DNA from: Candidatus Latescibacterota bacterium | GTDB taxonomy: Bacteria; JAAXHH01; JACQVL01 | DNA length: 9,428 nucleotides | Direction of reading: 5' to 3' | Assembly: GCA_016209865.1 (NCBI GenBank) | Contig: JACQVL010000345.1 | Span: 1 to 9,428 of the forward strand | Part shown: piece after piece, positions 1 to 6,682 of the stretch | Layout: the number at the start of each line of letters is the position of its first letter | Position numbering within the stretch: the first letter of the stretch is position 1 | The notes under the pieces: model-generated | Database searches by the model: none | Told to the model about the DNA's origin: nothing | Seen by the model: the letters and a program-made list of their open reading frames with translations, nothing else | Program-made: the position numbers and the translations under genes

Positions 1-132
1 CAAGCGCGGCGGCTCGACATCAACCAACCGGATGCAGGAGAACCGCCCGGTGCTCAGCCCCGGCCAGCGCCGGCCGAACGCCCGAACAAAGAGATACCGG
101 GGAACGCTTTTGATGTATTGGAGAGCGAGCAT
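1..132 (-). CDS. Probable zinc-type alcohol dehydrogenase, N-terminal 44 codons only
   Basis: An open minus-strand frame starts at ATG 130-132 and runs off the left edge after exactly 44 codons. It reads MLALQYIKSVPRYL, then VRAFGRRWPGL and RLVDVEPPRL. From memory this resembles the N-terminus of a group of zinc-dependent medium-chain dehydrogenases, in which a (K/L)ALQ..KS.PR.L opening and an RLV.(V/I).EP.L strand precede the GroES-like catalytic domain. No zinc ligand or nucleotide-binding motif is inside the window, so function rests on this short match. The start has no Shine-Dalgarno sequence: the bases just upstream are an ACTCGTC repeat ending CTGCTCTTCT. It lies 86 bp downstream of the HAD-IB gene on the same strand and may belong to the same lipid-related unit, where it could oxidise or reduce long-chain alcohols or aldehydes. 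The rival reading is a plus-strand tail at 1-159; I judge the minus frame better because it resembles a known N-terminus. Confidence 0.6.
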   Translation of the reverse strand, partial: MLALQYIKSVPRYLFVRAFGRRWPGLSTGRFSCIRLVDVEPPRL

Positions 133-228
133 AGAAGAGCAGTGACGAGTGACGAGTGACGAGTAAAATCAGGAGTGAGGAACAAGTCTGCGGCGGAGCG
201 CGTTGAGCATTTTACTCGTCACTCTTTC
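133..228. repeat. Inverted pair of ACTCGTC-family repeats filling the HAD/alcohol dehydrogenase gap
   Basis: The left copy (133-168, plus orientation) is GAAGAGC followed by three AGTGACG units and AGTAAAA. The right copy (210-228, opposite orientation) is shorter and overlaps the last codons and stop of the HAD gene. GAGTGACGAGTAAAA at 154-168 is a perfect 15-base inverted match to TTTTACTCGTCACTC at 210-224, with 41 bases between. A transcript of either strand could fold a 15-bp stem. The stem is followed by the other tandem units rather than a T-tract, so it is not a classical intrinsic terminator. It could stabilise the 3' end of the HAD message or act as a boundary between genes. Confidence 0.85.
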
Positions 229-911
229 TCCCAGTTCTCGATTCCCCATCCGTTCTCCTCAGCGACGCGACGGAGTAACCGTTTCGGGTTGATAACGACC
301 GGATGCCCGACACAGCGGAGCATCGGGATGTCTGCGCGGCTGTCCCCGTATGCGAAACTCCGGGCGAGGTCGAGATGGTGCGTGTCGGCGAAGGCACGAA
401 TCACGTGGGCTTTTTCCTCGTCCCCGATGGGGGGGCCAGTTAAATGACCCGTGAGCCGGCCGTCCTGTTCCGTCATCTGGACAGCGAGCAGAGCGTCCGC
501 CTGGAGAAACTCAGCGACCGGCTGCATGATGAAATCGAGCGATCCGGTGACCAGGACGACGCGCTCCCCGCGATCCCGGTGCTGCGCGACGCGGGTGATG
601 GCATCGGGATACAGACGGGGACGGATCACGTCCTCGAAATGCGCCTGACTCCAGACTCGCACCTGACGGGCGTCCATCCCCGCGTAATTCTGGTAGAAAA
701 TTCGGTTGAATGCGCTACGACTGACCCGATCAAGGAAGATGTAGTAGAGAATTTTCGGGATGAATCCGGCCAGCCAGAGGCGACGCCGGAGGGGCGAAAG
801 GGCTCGCGTGGCGAAGTAGGCATAATAGTGGACGATGGTCGCGTCGACGAGCGTCCCGTCCACATCGAAGAAGGCAGCGACCCGGGTGGGGTGATCCGAG
901 TGATTGGACAC
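219..911 (-). CDS. HAD-IB family phosphatase (SerB-like)
   Basis: This 230-residue protein is a complete HAD-superfamily hydrolase of subclass IB. Motif I is FFDVDGT (residues 14-20), with nucleophile D16 and acid/base D18. Motif II is VTGS (121-124), the motif III lysine is K167, and motif IV is GDSRAD (189-194), giving Mg2+ ligands. A hydrophobic and basic stretch at about 43-68 (LWLAGFIPKILYYIFL) lies in the cap and may touch the membrane. The start is GTG at 909-911; a GGAAGG lies upstream at a rather long spacing (about 13 nt). The family dephosphorylates small phosphomonoesters, and in actinobacteria HAD-IB domains are found fused to PlsC acyltransferases. Here the gene follows a PlsC-containing enzyme by 70 bp, so a lipid phosphate such as a lysophosphatidate, or glycerol phosphate, is a more likely substrate than phosphoserine (inference). 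The last codons, GAG TGA, fall inside an ACTCGTC repeat. Confidence 0.92.
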   Translation of the reverse strand: MSNHSDHPTRVAAFFDVDGTLVDATIVHYYAYFATRALSPLRRRLWLAGFIPKILYYIFLDRVSRSAFNRIFYQNYAGMDARQVRVWSQAHFEDVIRPRLYPDAITRVAQHRDRGERVVLVTGSLDFIMQPVAEFLQADALLAVQMTEQDGRLTGHLTGPPIGDEEKAHVIRAFADTHHLDLARSFAYGDSRADIPMLRCVGHPVVINPKRLLRRVAEENGWGIENWEKE

Positions 912-965
912 AAATGTTCAAATCCTTCCCTGCATTGATCCTCTCTCATCAACCTTCCTGCTGAT

Positions 966-1010
966 CTTTACTCGTCACTCGTCACTTGTCACTCGTCACT
1001 ACTCTTTCCC
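966..1010 (-). repeat. ACTCGTC-family repeat overlapping the 3' end of the four-domain lipid gene
   Basis: Read on the minus strand, GGGAAAGAGT is followed by four 7-base units of the AGTGACG type (one is AGTGACA) and ends AGTAAAG. The block supplies the final codons GTA GTG ACG AGT GAC AAG and the TGA stop at 982-984. Unlike the copies in the other two gaps it has no inverted partner before the next gene. The remaining bases up to 911 contain only the upstream region of the HAD gene. Confidence 0.85.
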
Positions 1011-4000
1011 GAAGCCGCTCGATGGCTAACCTCACCTGCTGGACGATGTCCCGGTAGAGGTCGTAATTCATCCGCGTCCCTTTCTTCGCCCGGTACGGGG
1101 TCATCGAGAGGGGTGGGCCGAAGATGACCTGGATCGCGCCCGGTTTGGGGAATGAACGGCCTTTCGGGAGGGCGTCATACGTCCCACGGATGTAGGCAGG
1201 GACAACCGGCACGTTGAGTTCCAGGGCGAGCAGGCCGAGTCCCACTTTGAACGGCTGTAACTCGCCGCTGACTGAGCGGGTGCCTTCGGGGTAGATGAGG
1301 ATCGGGCGCTTCGGGGCGAGGACCCGGGAGGATGACCGAAGGCCCTCGAAGAAATCCCCATGACGATCGAACGGGATGACGTTCAGGAAGGTGCTGAAGA
1401 ACCAGGCTTTCGTGGGGGTGTTGAAGAAATAGTCCTTCGCGCCCAGGACGTGCAACCGATCGACCCGTCCCCAGAGGGAGATGATGATCGCCCCGGAGTC
1501 GAGATGGCTGCAGTGGTTGGCGGCGACGATGTACGGGACGTCCGCCGGGAGGTGCTCAAGCCCCTGGCAGGTCAGACGGAAATACCACCGGTACAGAAAT
1601 CGGCCCCAGAGCCAGAACCCATGCCGGGTAAGGTCCTGGCCGATCGTCCGGCGGGACAGGTCGGGCGACCCGTTCTTCGATGCGCTCGCCGCGAGCATTC
1701 TCGCCCAGAAGGGCGTCGTGTCGATCGGGCGACTGCTCTCCTCGATCCAGCCCGCGTTGTTCCGCTCAAGATGGTCTTTCACCGCATTCAGCACATCCTG
1801 GATCGTCTGGATCTGGAGCGCGGCAGCATCGGAGATCGACGTCTCGAACCGGGTCTCGAGCGCGGCCAACAACTCCACGCGCATCAATGAATCCATCATC
1901 TCGTCGAGGGGACGGTCGGGCTGGCTGGCGACCTCCGGGACCGGCAGGCCAGTGAGCTGGCTGACCACCCGGTAGACCGCCTGCTCCCACGGCAGGCCGG
2001 CCTGCTCGGCTGTCTGGGACGCTTTCCCCTCCTGGGCGGCCTGGAGTCGCTCAGCTAAGGCGCGCTGAAGGTGTTCCCGCGCCCGCTTCATGTCCCCCTC
2101 GCAGGGCAGCGGCTCCTCCCAGAGATGCACCTGCTGGATGCGCTGGTAGGTCGGCAGTCGCTTGGAGACCGTGTGAACGGCCTCCATCAGCGAGCGCCGG
2201 AGCGCGTCCGGGTCGCGCGGCCCCGGAAAAGCCTCCCAGTCAGGCACGACGACGGCATGGATGTCCTCGCTCAGGGTGTGCGGGGCGCGCACCCCCACGA
2301 CCTTGAGGTGCTTGATGTACGGGATCGACCGGTAAAACTGCTCGACCTCGTCGGGGTAGACGTTCTTCCCCGCGCCGGTGACGATCAGGTCCTTCGACCG
2401 CCCGGTGATGGACAGGTAACCGTCCTCGTCCAGCCGGCCGATGTCCCCGGTGTACAGCCAGCCGTCGCGCAGCACGTCGGCGGTGGCGTGCGGGTTCCGG
2501 TAATACCCGGCCATGACGTTCGGCCCCCGCACGACGACCTCCCCGTTCCCGTCCGCGTCCGGATTGTCGATGCGCAGTTCGATGCCGGGGAGCGGCGGGC
2601 CGACGGAGTTCCGTTTACTGTTCCCCATCGGGTTGACCGTCAAGATGGGCGCGGTCTCGGTCAGCCCATACCCTTCGTAGATCGTCAGCCCTATCCGCTG
2701 GTAGGCGTCGTACAACTCCGCCCCGAGGGCAGCCCCGCCGCTGACGAGCAGCCGGAGGTGTCCCCCAAACGCCGAGGCATCCGGCCTGACGCCGCCCGGT
2801 GTCGCTGTGTCCTCTGCTCCGCCGTTCCCGATCTCCACGTCCCGCTGAATGCGGTCGTACAGCAGCTTGAAGATCCGAGGAACGGCGAGTAAACACGTCG
2901 TCTTCGTCTCCTCCATGAGATCGAGGACGACACGGGACTTGAGCGTCTCGACGTACGTGATCGTCGCCCCGCCGTAGAGGGGCATCAGGAAGCCGCCGGT
3001 GAATTCCAGGGCGTGATTGAGGGGCAGGATGGAGAGGAAGCGGTCGGTCTCATACGCCCGCAGGACGTCCGCTAAGGCGATCAGGTCGGTGATGAAATTC
3101 CGGTGCGAGAGCATCACGCCGCGCGGGTCAACGGCGGTCCCCTTCGTGAAGATGATGGAGGCGAGCGCGTCAGGATGGAGTGGTTCCCAGGCCGGCGGGT
3201 CGTCCCCCAGGAGGGCCGGCGGGTCGTCCGACGTCGGCTCGCCGAACGGCCGGCCGTGGTTGTCGATGTTCCAGATGTGGAGACCCGACTCAGACTCCGC
3301 GTTGGCCAGGAGGGCCTCCTCGGAGAGGTTCACGAAGCAGAGGTCGGAGCACAGGAGAGCCCGCGCGTCGGTGAACCGGGCGATCGCCCAGATCTCCGAC
3401 TCCGGCGTCTGCCGGTCGATCGGGACGACCGTCGCCCCGGCCGCGATGGCGGCGAAGTAGACGATGCCCCAGGCCGGCCCGTTCTCCGCGTACAGGAGGA
3501 CGCGATCGCCGGGACGTAGTCCGTGCTGTCCCCAGAACGCCCCGATCCGGCCCGCCCGGTCGTAGACCTCCTGGTACGTGTACTGCACCCATTCCCCGTT
3601 TCGTCTCACCCGGAGCGCCACCTTGTCCGGGTATTTCGCCGCGCTCTTAGCGAGCAGGTCTCCGAGCGTCTCCAACGGGTTTTCTTCGCGCTCCTGGTCG
3701 AGGCCCGCCCGGTCGGCGGACTCCCCGTCAGCGCTCTCGTCCGGTTCTGGCGCTTCCGGCGCCTCTGTCTTGAGGACGTGCCGCTTCAGACCCGGGATGT
3801 GGATGTCCTGGATGTACTCCTTCCAGCGGATGCGTGTGACGTCGAAGTTGAACAGCCGCCGGTCTTCCGGCTCCATCTCCTCGTACAGTCGCTGAGTCCG
3901 GCTCGTCTCGAACTGATAGTCGAGGGTGGTGTACGGGCTGTAGATCTCGGCGTAGTACAGGAGTCGGTTGACCGTCGCCTTCAGGACGGTGACGCGCTGC

Positions 4001-5364
4001 TTCACACGGGCCATCGTCGCCAGCCCCGAGCACCGTTCCGCCACCCACTGGATCGCGTTCAGCGGGGCGAGGTACTTCAACTGCTGGCGCCGTCGAAACC
4101 GTGCAAACGTCGGAAAATTCCAGCTCCAGTCGTTGACCGGGATCGGCTCTCCTTGCTTATTCAGCCGGGGATGTTCGCGGAAGTAATCGTGGATCAGGTC
4201 GAACAACACCCGGCATGTCAGGGGGTTCTGCGACCCGGTCGCCGCCTGGTAGACCGTCAGGCCGCCGTCCTGCGCCAGCCTCGGCATGACGGCTAAGATG
4301 ACGTTGACGACGATGTCCACCGGGACGATGTCGATGATGACGCTCGGGTTCGACGGGAAATCCGGGAGGCGTCCCCGGCTGAACGCGTCGATCAGCGGGT
4401 CGGCCACCTTGAGGCCGTCGACCCATCCCGGCTCCGGCTCGACTAAGCTGCTCTCGATGATCGATGGCCGGACGATGGCGGTGGGCAGGTCGCCGCGGGT
4501 CTTGACGATCAACTGTTCTCCCATTGCCTTCGTCAGGGTGTAGCTGTCGTGCCAGCCCAACTGCTTCGCTCGCCGCATCCCTTCGTCGACCAACCGTCGC
4601 TTGACCCAGCGTTTGCGGATCGTCTCGACCTGGGCGTCCAGCCATCGCGCGGTCGGCGGCTGTTCGTTCTGCTTCAACGCGGCCCGCCGGAATTCCGCGA
4701 ATTGCTCCGGCGTCCGGGAATCCTCGTGGACACGTTTGGCGAACGCGAGAGCCGACCTGATCTCCCGTTCCAGGTCGTACGGCTTCGCTGGCCGGCCGAT
4801 CTCCTGGGCGACACTCCGGTCGGGTGCCAAAGGCTCTTCCGGGATTCGTCCGGTCCGCTGGCCGCTGACGTAGGCGGTCGAGACATGGACGAGGATGGCG
4901 TTCCGGCAGGCTCTGGCGAACTCGACCACATGCCTTGCCCCCAGCGTATTGAGCTGGAGGGCGTGATCGATCCGCTCGTCGAACGTCACGGACGCGGCGC
5001 TGTTGATGACGACCTGGATTTCCTGCGTCAGGCTGGTGTAGACGTCCGCGCTCATGCCCAGATGGTCGAACGTCAGGTCGCCCGCGACCGCGACCATCTT
5101 CTGCCGGAGCACCTCCTGGAACCGCTCGCCGTACAGGTCACGGAGGGTGGCGAACGCGTTCGACAGAAAGACCTCCCGTTCCAGGCGCTCCTCAGCAGAG
5201 AGAGTTGAGCCGTCCGGCAGGCGTTTCGGCCGGATGAGCAGGTACATCCGCTCGACATCCGGCACGTGCCGGAGGATCTTCTCGACAAGCCCCTTGGCGA
5301 GAAACCCGGTGGCCCCGGTGATGAACAGGGATTTGCCGCGTAGAAAATTGGTGATGGAACTCAT
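982..5364 (-). CDS. Four-domain fatty acyl reductase / acyl-AMP ligase / acyl carrier / PlsC acyltransferase (ElbD-like)
   Basis: This 1460-residue protein carries four domains. (1) Residues 1-530 are a fatty acyl-CoA reductase of the extended SDR type: TGATGFLAK at 16-24 binds NADP(H), STAYV is at 162-166, and the catalytic YTLTK is at 275-279. (2) Residues 565-1100 are an AMP-binding acyl ligase: PLNHALE 781-787, YGLTETAP 899-906, YTGDIG 971-976, GRSKDLIVTGAGKN 988-1001, with the likely catalytic K1093. Its P-loop is abnormal (FTKGTAVDPRGV, 739-750). (3) Residues 1125-1200 are a carrier protein with phosphopantetheine serine S1159 in MDSL. (4) Residues 1248-1450 are a PlsC acyltransferase with NHCSHLD (1283-1289) and YPEGTR (1358-1363). 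A charged linker (about 533-562) separates domains 1 and 2. The likely role is activating and reducing a fatty acyl chain and acylating a glycerolipid; the nearest match I know is myxobacterial ElbD (ether lipids). I start at ATG 5362-5364, because an in-frame TTG at 5400 adds only repeat-derived residues. No clear ribosome site is seen. The C-terminal VVTSDK is repeat-encoded. Confidence 0.9.
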   Translation of the reverse strand: MSSITNFLRGKSLFITGATGFLAKGLVEKILRHVPDVERMYLLIRPKRLPDGSTLSAEERLEREVFLSNAFATLRDLYGERFQEVLRQKMVAVAGDLTFDHLGMSADVYTSLTQEIQVVINSAASVTFDERIDHALQLNTLGARHVVEFARACRNAILVHVSTAYVSGQRTGRIPEEPLAPDRSVAQEIGRPAKPYDLEREIRSALAFAKRVHEDSRTPEQFAEFRRAALKQNEQPPTARWLDAQVETIRKRWVKRRLVDEGMRRAKQLGWHDSYTLTKAMGEQLIVKTRGDLPTAIVRPSIIESSLVEPEPGWVDGLKVADPLIDAFSRGRLPDFPSNPSVIIDIVPVDIVVNVILAVMPRLAQDGGLTVYQAATGSQNPLTCRVLFDLIHDYFREHPRLNKQGEPIPVNDWSWNFPTFARFRRRQQLKYLAPLNAIQWVAERCSGLATMARVKQRVTVLKATVNRLLYYAEIYSPYTTLDYQFETSRTQRLYEEMEPEDRRLFNFDVTRIRWKEYIQDIHIPGLKRHVLKTEAPEAPEPDESADGESADRAGLDQEREENPLETLGDLLAKSAAKYPDKVALRVRRNGEWVQYTYQEVYDRAGRIGAFWGQHGLRPGDRVLLYAENGPAWGIVYFAAIAAGATVVPIDRQTPESEIWAIARFTDARALLCSDLCFVNLSEEALLANAESESGLHIWNIDNHGRPFGEPTSDDPPALLGDDPPAWEPLHPDALASIIFTKGTAVDPRGVMLSHRNFITDLIALADVLRAYETDRFLSILPLNHALEFTGGFLMPLYGGATITYVETLKSRVVLDLMEETKTTCLLAVPRIFKLLYDRIQRDVEIGNGGAEDTATPGGVRPDASAFGGHLRLLVSGGAALGAELYDAYQRIGLTIYEGYGLTETAPILTVNPMGNSKRNSVGPPLPGIELRIDNPDADGNGEVVVRGPNVMAGYYRNPHATADVLRDGWLYTGDIGRLDEDGYLSITGRSKDLIVTGAGKNVYPDEVEQFYRSIPYIKHLKVVGVRAPHTLSEDIHAVVVPDWEAFPGPRDPDALRRSLMEAVHTVSKRLPTYQRIQQVHLWEEPLPCEGDMKRAREHLQRALAERLQAAQEGKASQTAEQAGLPWEQAVYRVVSQLTGLPVPEVASQPDRPLDEMMDSLMRVELLAALETRFETSISDAAALQIQTIQDVLNAVKDHLERNNAGWIEESSRPIDTTPFWARMLAASASKNGSPDLSRRTIGQDLTRHGFWLWGRFLYRWYFRLTCQGLEHLPADVPYIVAANHCSHLDSGAIIISLWGRVDRLHVLGAKDYFFNTPTKAWFFSTFLNVIPFDRHGDFFEGLRSSSRVLAPKRPILIYPEGTRSVSGELQPFKVGLGLLALELNVPVVPAYIRGTYDALPKGRSFPKPGAIQVIFGPPLSMTPYRAKKGTRMNYDLYRDIVQQVRLAIERLRERVVTSDK

Positions 5365-5373
5365 AAGGGTCGG

Positions 5374-5396
5374 TAAAATCAGTGACGAGTGACCAG
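5374..5396 (+). repeat. ACTCGTC-family repeat just upstream of the four-domain gene
   Basis: TAAAATC is followed by AGTGACGAGTGACCAG (5381-5396). The last 16 bases are a perfect inverted match to CTGGTCACTCGTCACT at 5585-5600, across the end of the isomerase gene, so the pair brackets the whole 217-bp gap. The copy ends 10 bp before the ATG of the large gene and takes the place where a ribosome-binding site would be expected. Confidence 0.85.
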
Positions 5397-5429
5397 CCAA
5401 ACAGCCGTTTCACCCGCCTGTGCCTGGTG

Positions 5430-5453
5430 TCATTCCCGCGCAAGCGGGAATCC
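5430..5453. repeat. CATTCCCGC/GCGGGAAT hairpin repeat in the presumed 5' leader
   Basis: ATTCCCGC (5432-5439) and GCGGGAAT (5444-5451) form a perfect 8-bp stem around a GCAA loop (plus strand). The surrounding GTCATTCCCGC...GCGGGAATCCA is a palindromic repeat that I know as widespread between genes in many bacteria. It lies between the predicted promoter and the start of the large gene, so it would be transcribed as part of the leader. It has no T-tract, so I do not call it a terminator. Confidence 0.85.
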
Positions 5454-5479
5454 ATATCATGAGGATAAGAAGCGCAGAA

Positions 5480-5507
5480 AATATAGGAGGATTTGGCTGA
5501 GTGTCAA
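5480..5507 (-). promoter_or_regulatory. Sigma70-like promoter for the lipid module
   Basis: On the minus strand TTGACA (5507-5502, a perfect -35 consensus) is followed by a 16-bp spacer and TATATT (5485-5480, five of six to TATAAT). The region is AT-rich relative to its surroundings. Transcription would start near 5473, about 110 nt before the ATG at 5364. It is the only convincing promoter I found in the window, and it suggests that the four-domain gene and those after it form a unit separate from the upstream isomerase. Confidence 0.65.
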
Positions 5508-5513
5508 CAATAA

Positions 5514-5576
5514 ACAAGAGAAAAGGGCAAATGGTGAAAAGGCGAAGAGAGTAACACTTCTCCCGTTTTCGCTTGT
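5514..5576. repeat. Imperfect inverted repeat downstream of the isomerase gene, possible terminator
   Basis: ACAAGAGAAAAGGG (5514-5527) pairs imperfectly with CCCGTTTTCGCTTGT (5562-5576): one mismatch and one bulge. On the minus-strand transcript this stem would start 5 nt after the isomerase stop codon and end in UUGUUUAUUG, a weak U-rich tail, just before the -35 box of the next promoter. The position suits termination or 3' end stabilisation of the isomerase message, but the loop is long (34 nt) and the U-run broken, so this is tentative. Confidence 0.4.
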
Positions 5577-5610
5577 ACTCGTCACTGGTCACTCGTCACT
5601 GCTCTTCCCA
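5576..5610 (-). repeat. ACTCGTC-family repeat overlapping the 3' end of the isomerase gene
   Basis: On the minus strand TGGGAAGAGC is followed by three AGTGACG-type units (the middle one is AGTGACC) and ends AGTA. It encodes the last isomerase residues, GRAVTSDQ, and the TGA stop at 5582-5584. It matches the copy at the end of the four-domain gene (966-1010) both in the tandem part and in the GGGAARAG lead-in. It forms the 16-base inverted pair with 5381-5396. Confidence 0.88.
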
Positions 5611-6664
5611 TCAGTCGCTTGAACTCATCCACCCACGGAATGGGCGTCGGGTTGACCCGGTTGGCGACCGCCTGGTAGAAGCTCGCATAGCTGCCGAGCA
5701 GGAGCAGGTCGAACGCCTGTTCGAGAGGCGTCTCGCCGCGAGCGAGCACGGCCTGGCAGGCGATTCCTTGCCGCCGGAGCACCTGTGTAGTGATCCCGTA
5801 CCGCTTCCGGTTGCGCGGGTCGTACAGACCTGATTCGATCATCAGGACGAGCAGGCGTTTTCGCACCGCGGCCGGGGCGGTGAGTCCTTCGAGGAGATGA
5901 TGGTTGAGTTCCGGGATCACGAACCACGCCGCGAAGTTTTTTGCGTTCTCGTTCCACTGATTCGCGAAGATGTGGGCGTTCCCGGCCAGGTGCTCGGAGG
6001 CGACGATGATGGGCATACGAAGACGAGCCTGGTGGGCAAGTTCCAGCGCCGGGTTCGGACCAGCCAACTGGCTGTATCCCGCGTTGGCTGCTCTGAGGCA
6101 CCGGATGATACGCCGCATTTCCTGATCGGTCAGGTCGATCAGACCGACCTGACGGAAGACGCCGAGCTGGTAGGTCACGGCGTATCCCAGGCCGATCCGG
6201 GGCTGGCCGCACGGGTTGTGCTCCGTCCCGAACACCACGGCGGGCAGCCGGTGCGCCCGCGCGAACGCCGACAGCGCCCCGCCGGTCGTCAGCGCGATCA
6301 TCGGGATTCCCGCCCGCTGCGCAGATTCCGCGACGGCCAGGATTTCTTCAGTCCCCCCTGAGTAGCTGGAGAGGAGCAGCAACGTCTCACGGTTGACCCA
6401 GGACGGCACGGTATAATCCGACACGATGGTGATCGGGACCGACAGCCGGTCACGAAACACGCTCTGAATCAGGTGCGTCCCGATGGCCGACCCGCCCATC
6501 CCGGCGACGACGACGTGCCGGACACGCCGGTAGGATGCAGGAAACGGGGTCGTCGAGATGGCCGACCACGCGGCTTCGACCTGATCCGGCAGGTGTCCGA
6601 TCGAGTCGAACATCCGCTGCGGGTCGAGACGGGTCAGGAGGGATGGACTGATGCGAGAGGGCAT
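5582..6664 (-). CDS. Bifunctional phosphoglucose/phosphomannose isomerase (SIS family)
   Basis: This 360-residue cytosolic enzyme interconverts fructose-6-phosphate with glucose-6-phosphate and mannose-6-phosphate. The first SIS domain carries GMGGSAIG (55-62), preceded by the strand VVVA, and SSYSGGTEE (99-107), which binds the sugar phosphate. The second domain has NENAK (238-242) and ELNHH (252-256). E239 and H255 lie 16 residues apart, like the catalytic Glu and His of the archaeal PGI/PMI enzymes. Length is normal for the family. The ATG at 6662-6664 has a good ribosome site, GAAGGA, 7 nt upstream. The gene starts 113 bp after the flavoprotein gene, across a CACAAAG inverted repeat. Products feed glycolysis and GDP-mannose synthesis, matching the sugar-related neighbour at 8166. 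The normal protein appears to end near KRLMGR (349-354); the final AVTSDQ comes from an ACTCGTC repeat. Confidence 0.95.
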   Translation of the reverse strand: MPSRISPSLLTRLDPQRMFDSIGHLPDQVEAAWSAISTTPFPASYRRVRHVVVAGMGGSAIGTHLIQSVFRDRLSVPITIVSDYTVPSWVNRETLLLLSSYSGGTEEILAVAESAQRAGIPMIALTTGGALSAFARAHRLPAVVFGTEHNPCGQPRIGLGYAVTYQLGVFRQVGLIDLTDQEMRRIIRCLRAANAGYSQLAGPNPALELAHQARLRMPIIVASEHLAGNAHIFANQWNENAKNFAAWFVIPELNHHLLEGLTAPAAVRKRLLVLMIESGLYDPRNRKRYGITTQVLRRQGIACQAVLARGETPLEQAFDLLLLGSYASFYQAVANRVNPTPIPWVDEFKRLMGRAVTSDQ

Positions 6665-6682
6665 GAAAAATTCCTTCGGGGT

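Noticed and set aside
1-159. Plus-strand open frame entering from the left edge and ending AVTSDE
   Set aside because: Its composition is proline/alanine/arginine-rich without motifs, while the minus frame in the same place gives a plausible dehydrogenase N-terminus; the AVTSDE tail only shows that the repeat is readable in this frame.
175-938. Plus-strand frames opposite the HAD gene (175-447, 444-938)
   Set aside because: They are shadows of a minus-strand gene with all four HAD motifs intact.
966-1010. Short tandem repeats as a CRISPR array
   Set aside because: The units are 7 bp with no spacers, and no cas gene is present.
2071-5208. Long plus-strand open frames (2071-2892, 3523-4296, 4549-5208) opposite the large gene
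   Set aside because: They are antisense to a protein with four recognisable domains, have no domain motifs of their own, and are expected in GC-rich codons.
5365-5400. TTG start 12 codons upstream for the four-domain gene
   Set aside because: The added residues come from the ACTCGTC repeat; the nucleotide-binding motif is at normal distance from the ATG at 5364.
5410-5592. 60-residue minus-strand frame in the largest gap, containing WIPACAGMT
   Set aside because: WIPACAGMT is the typical translation of the CATTCCCGC/GCGGGAAT repeat, a common source of false gene calls; the frame also covers the promoter and other repeats.
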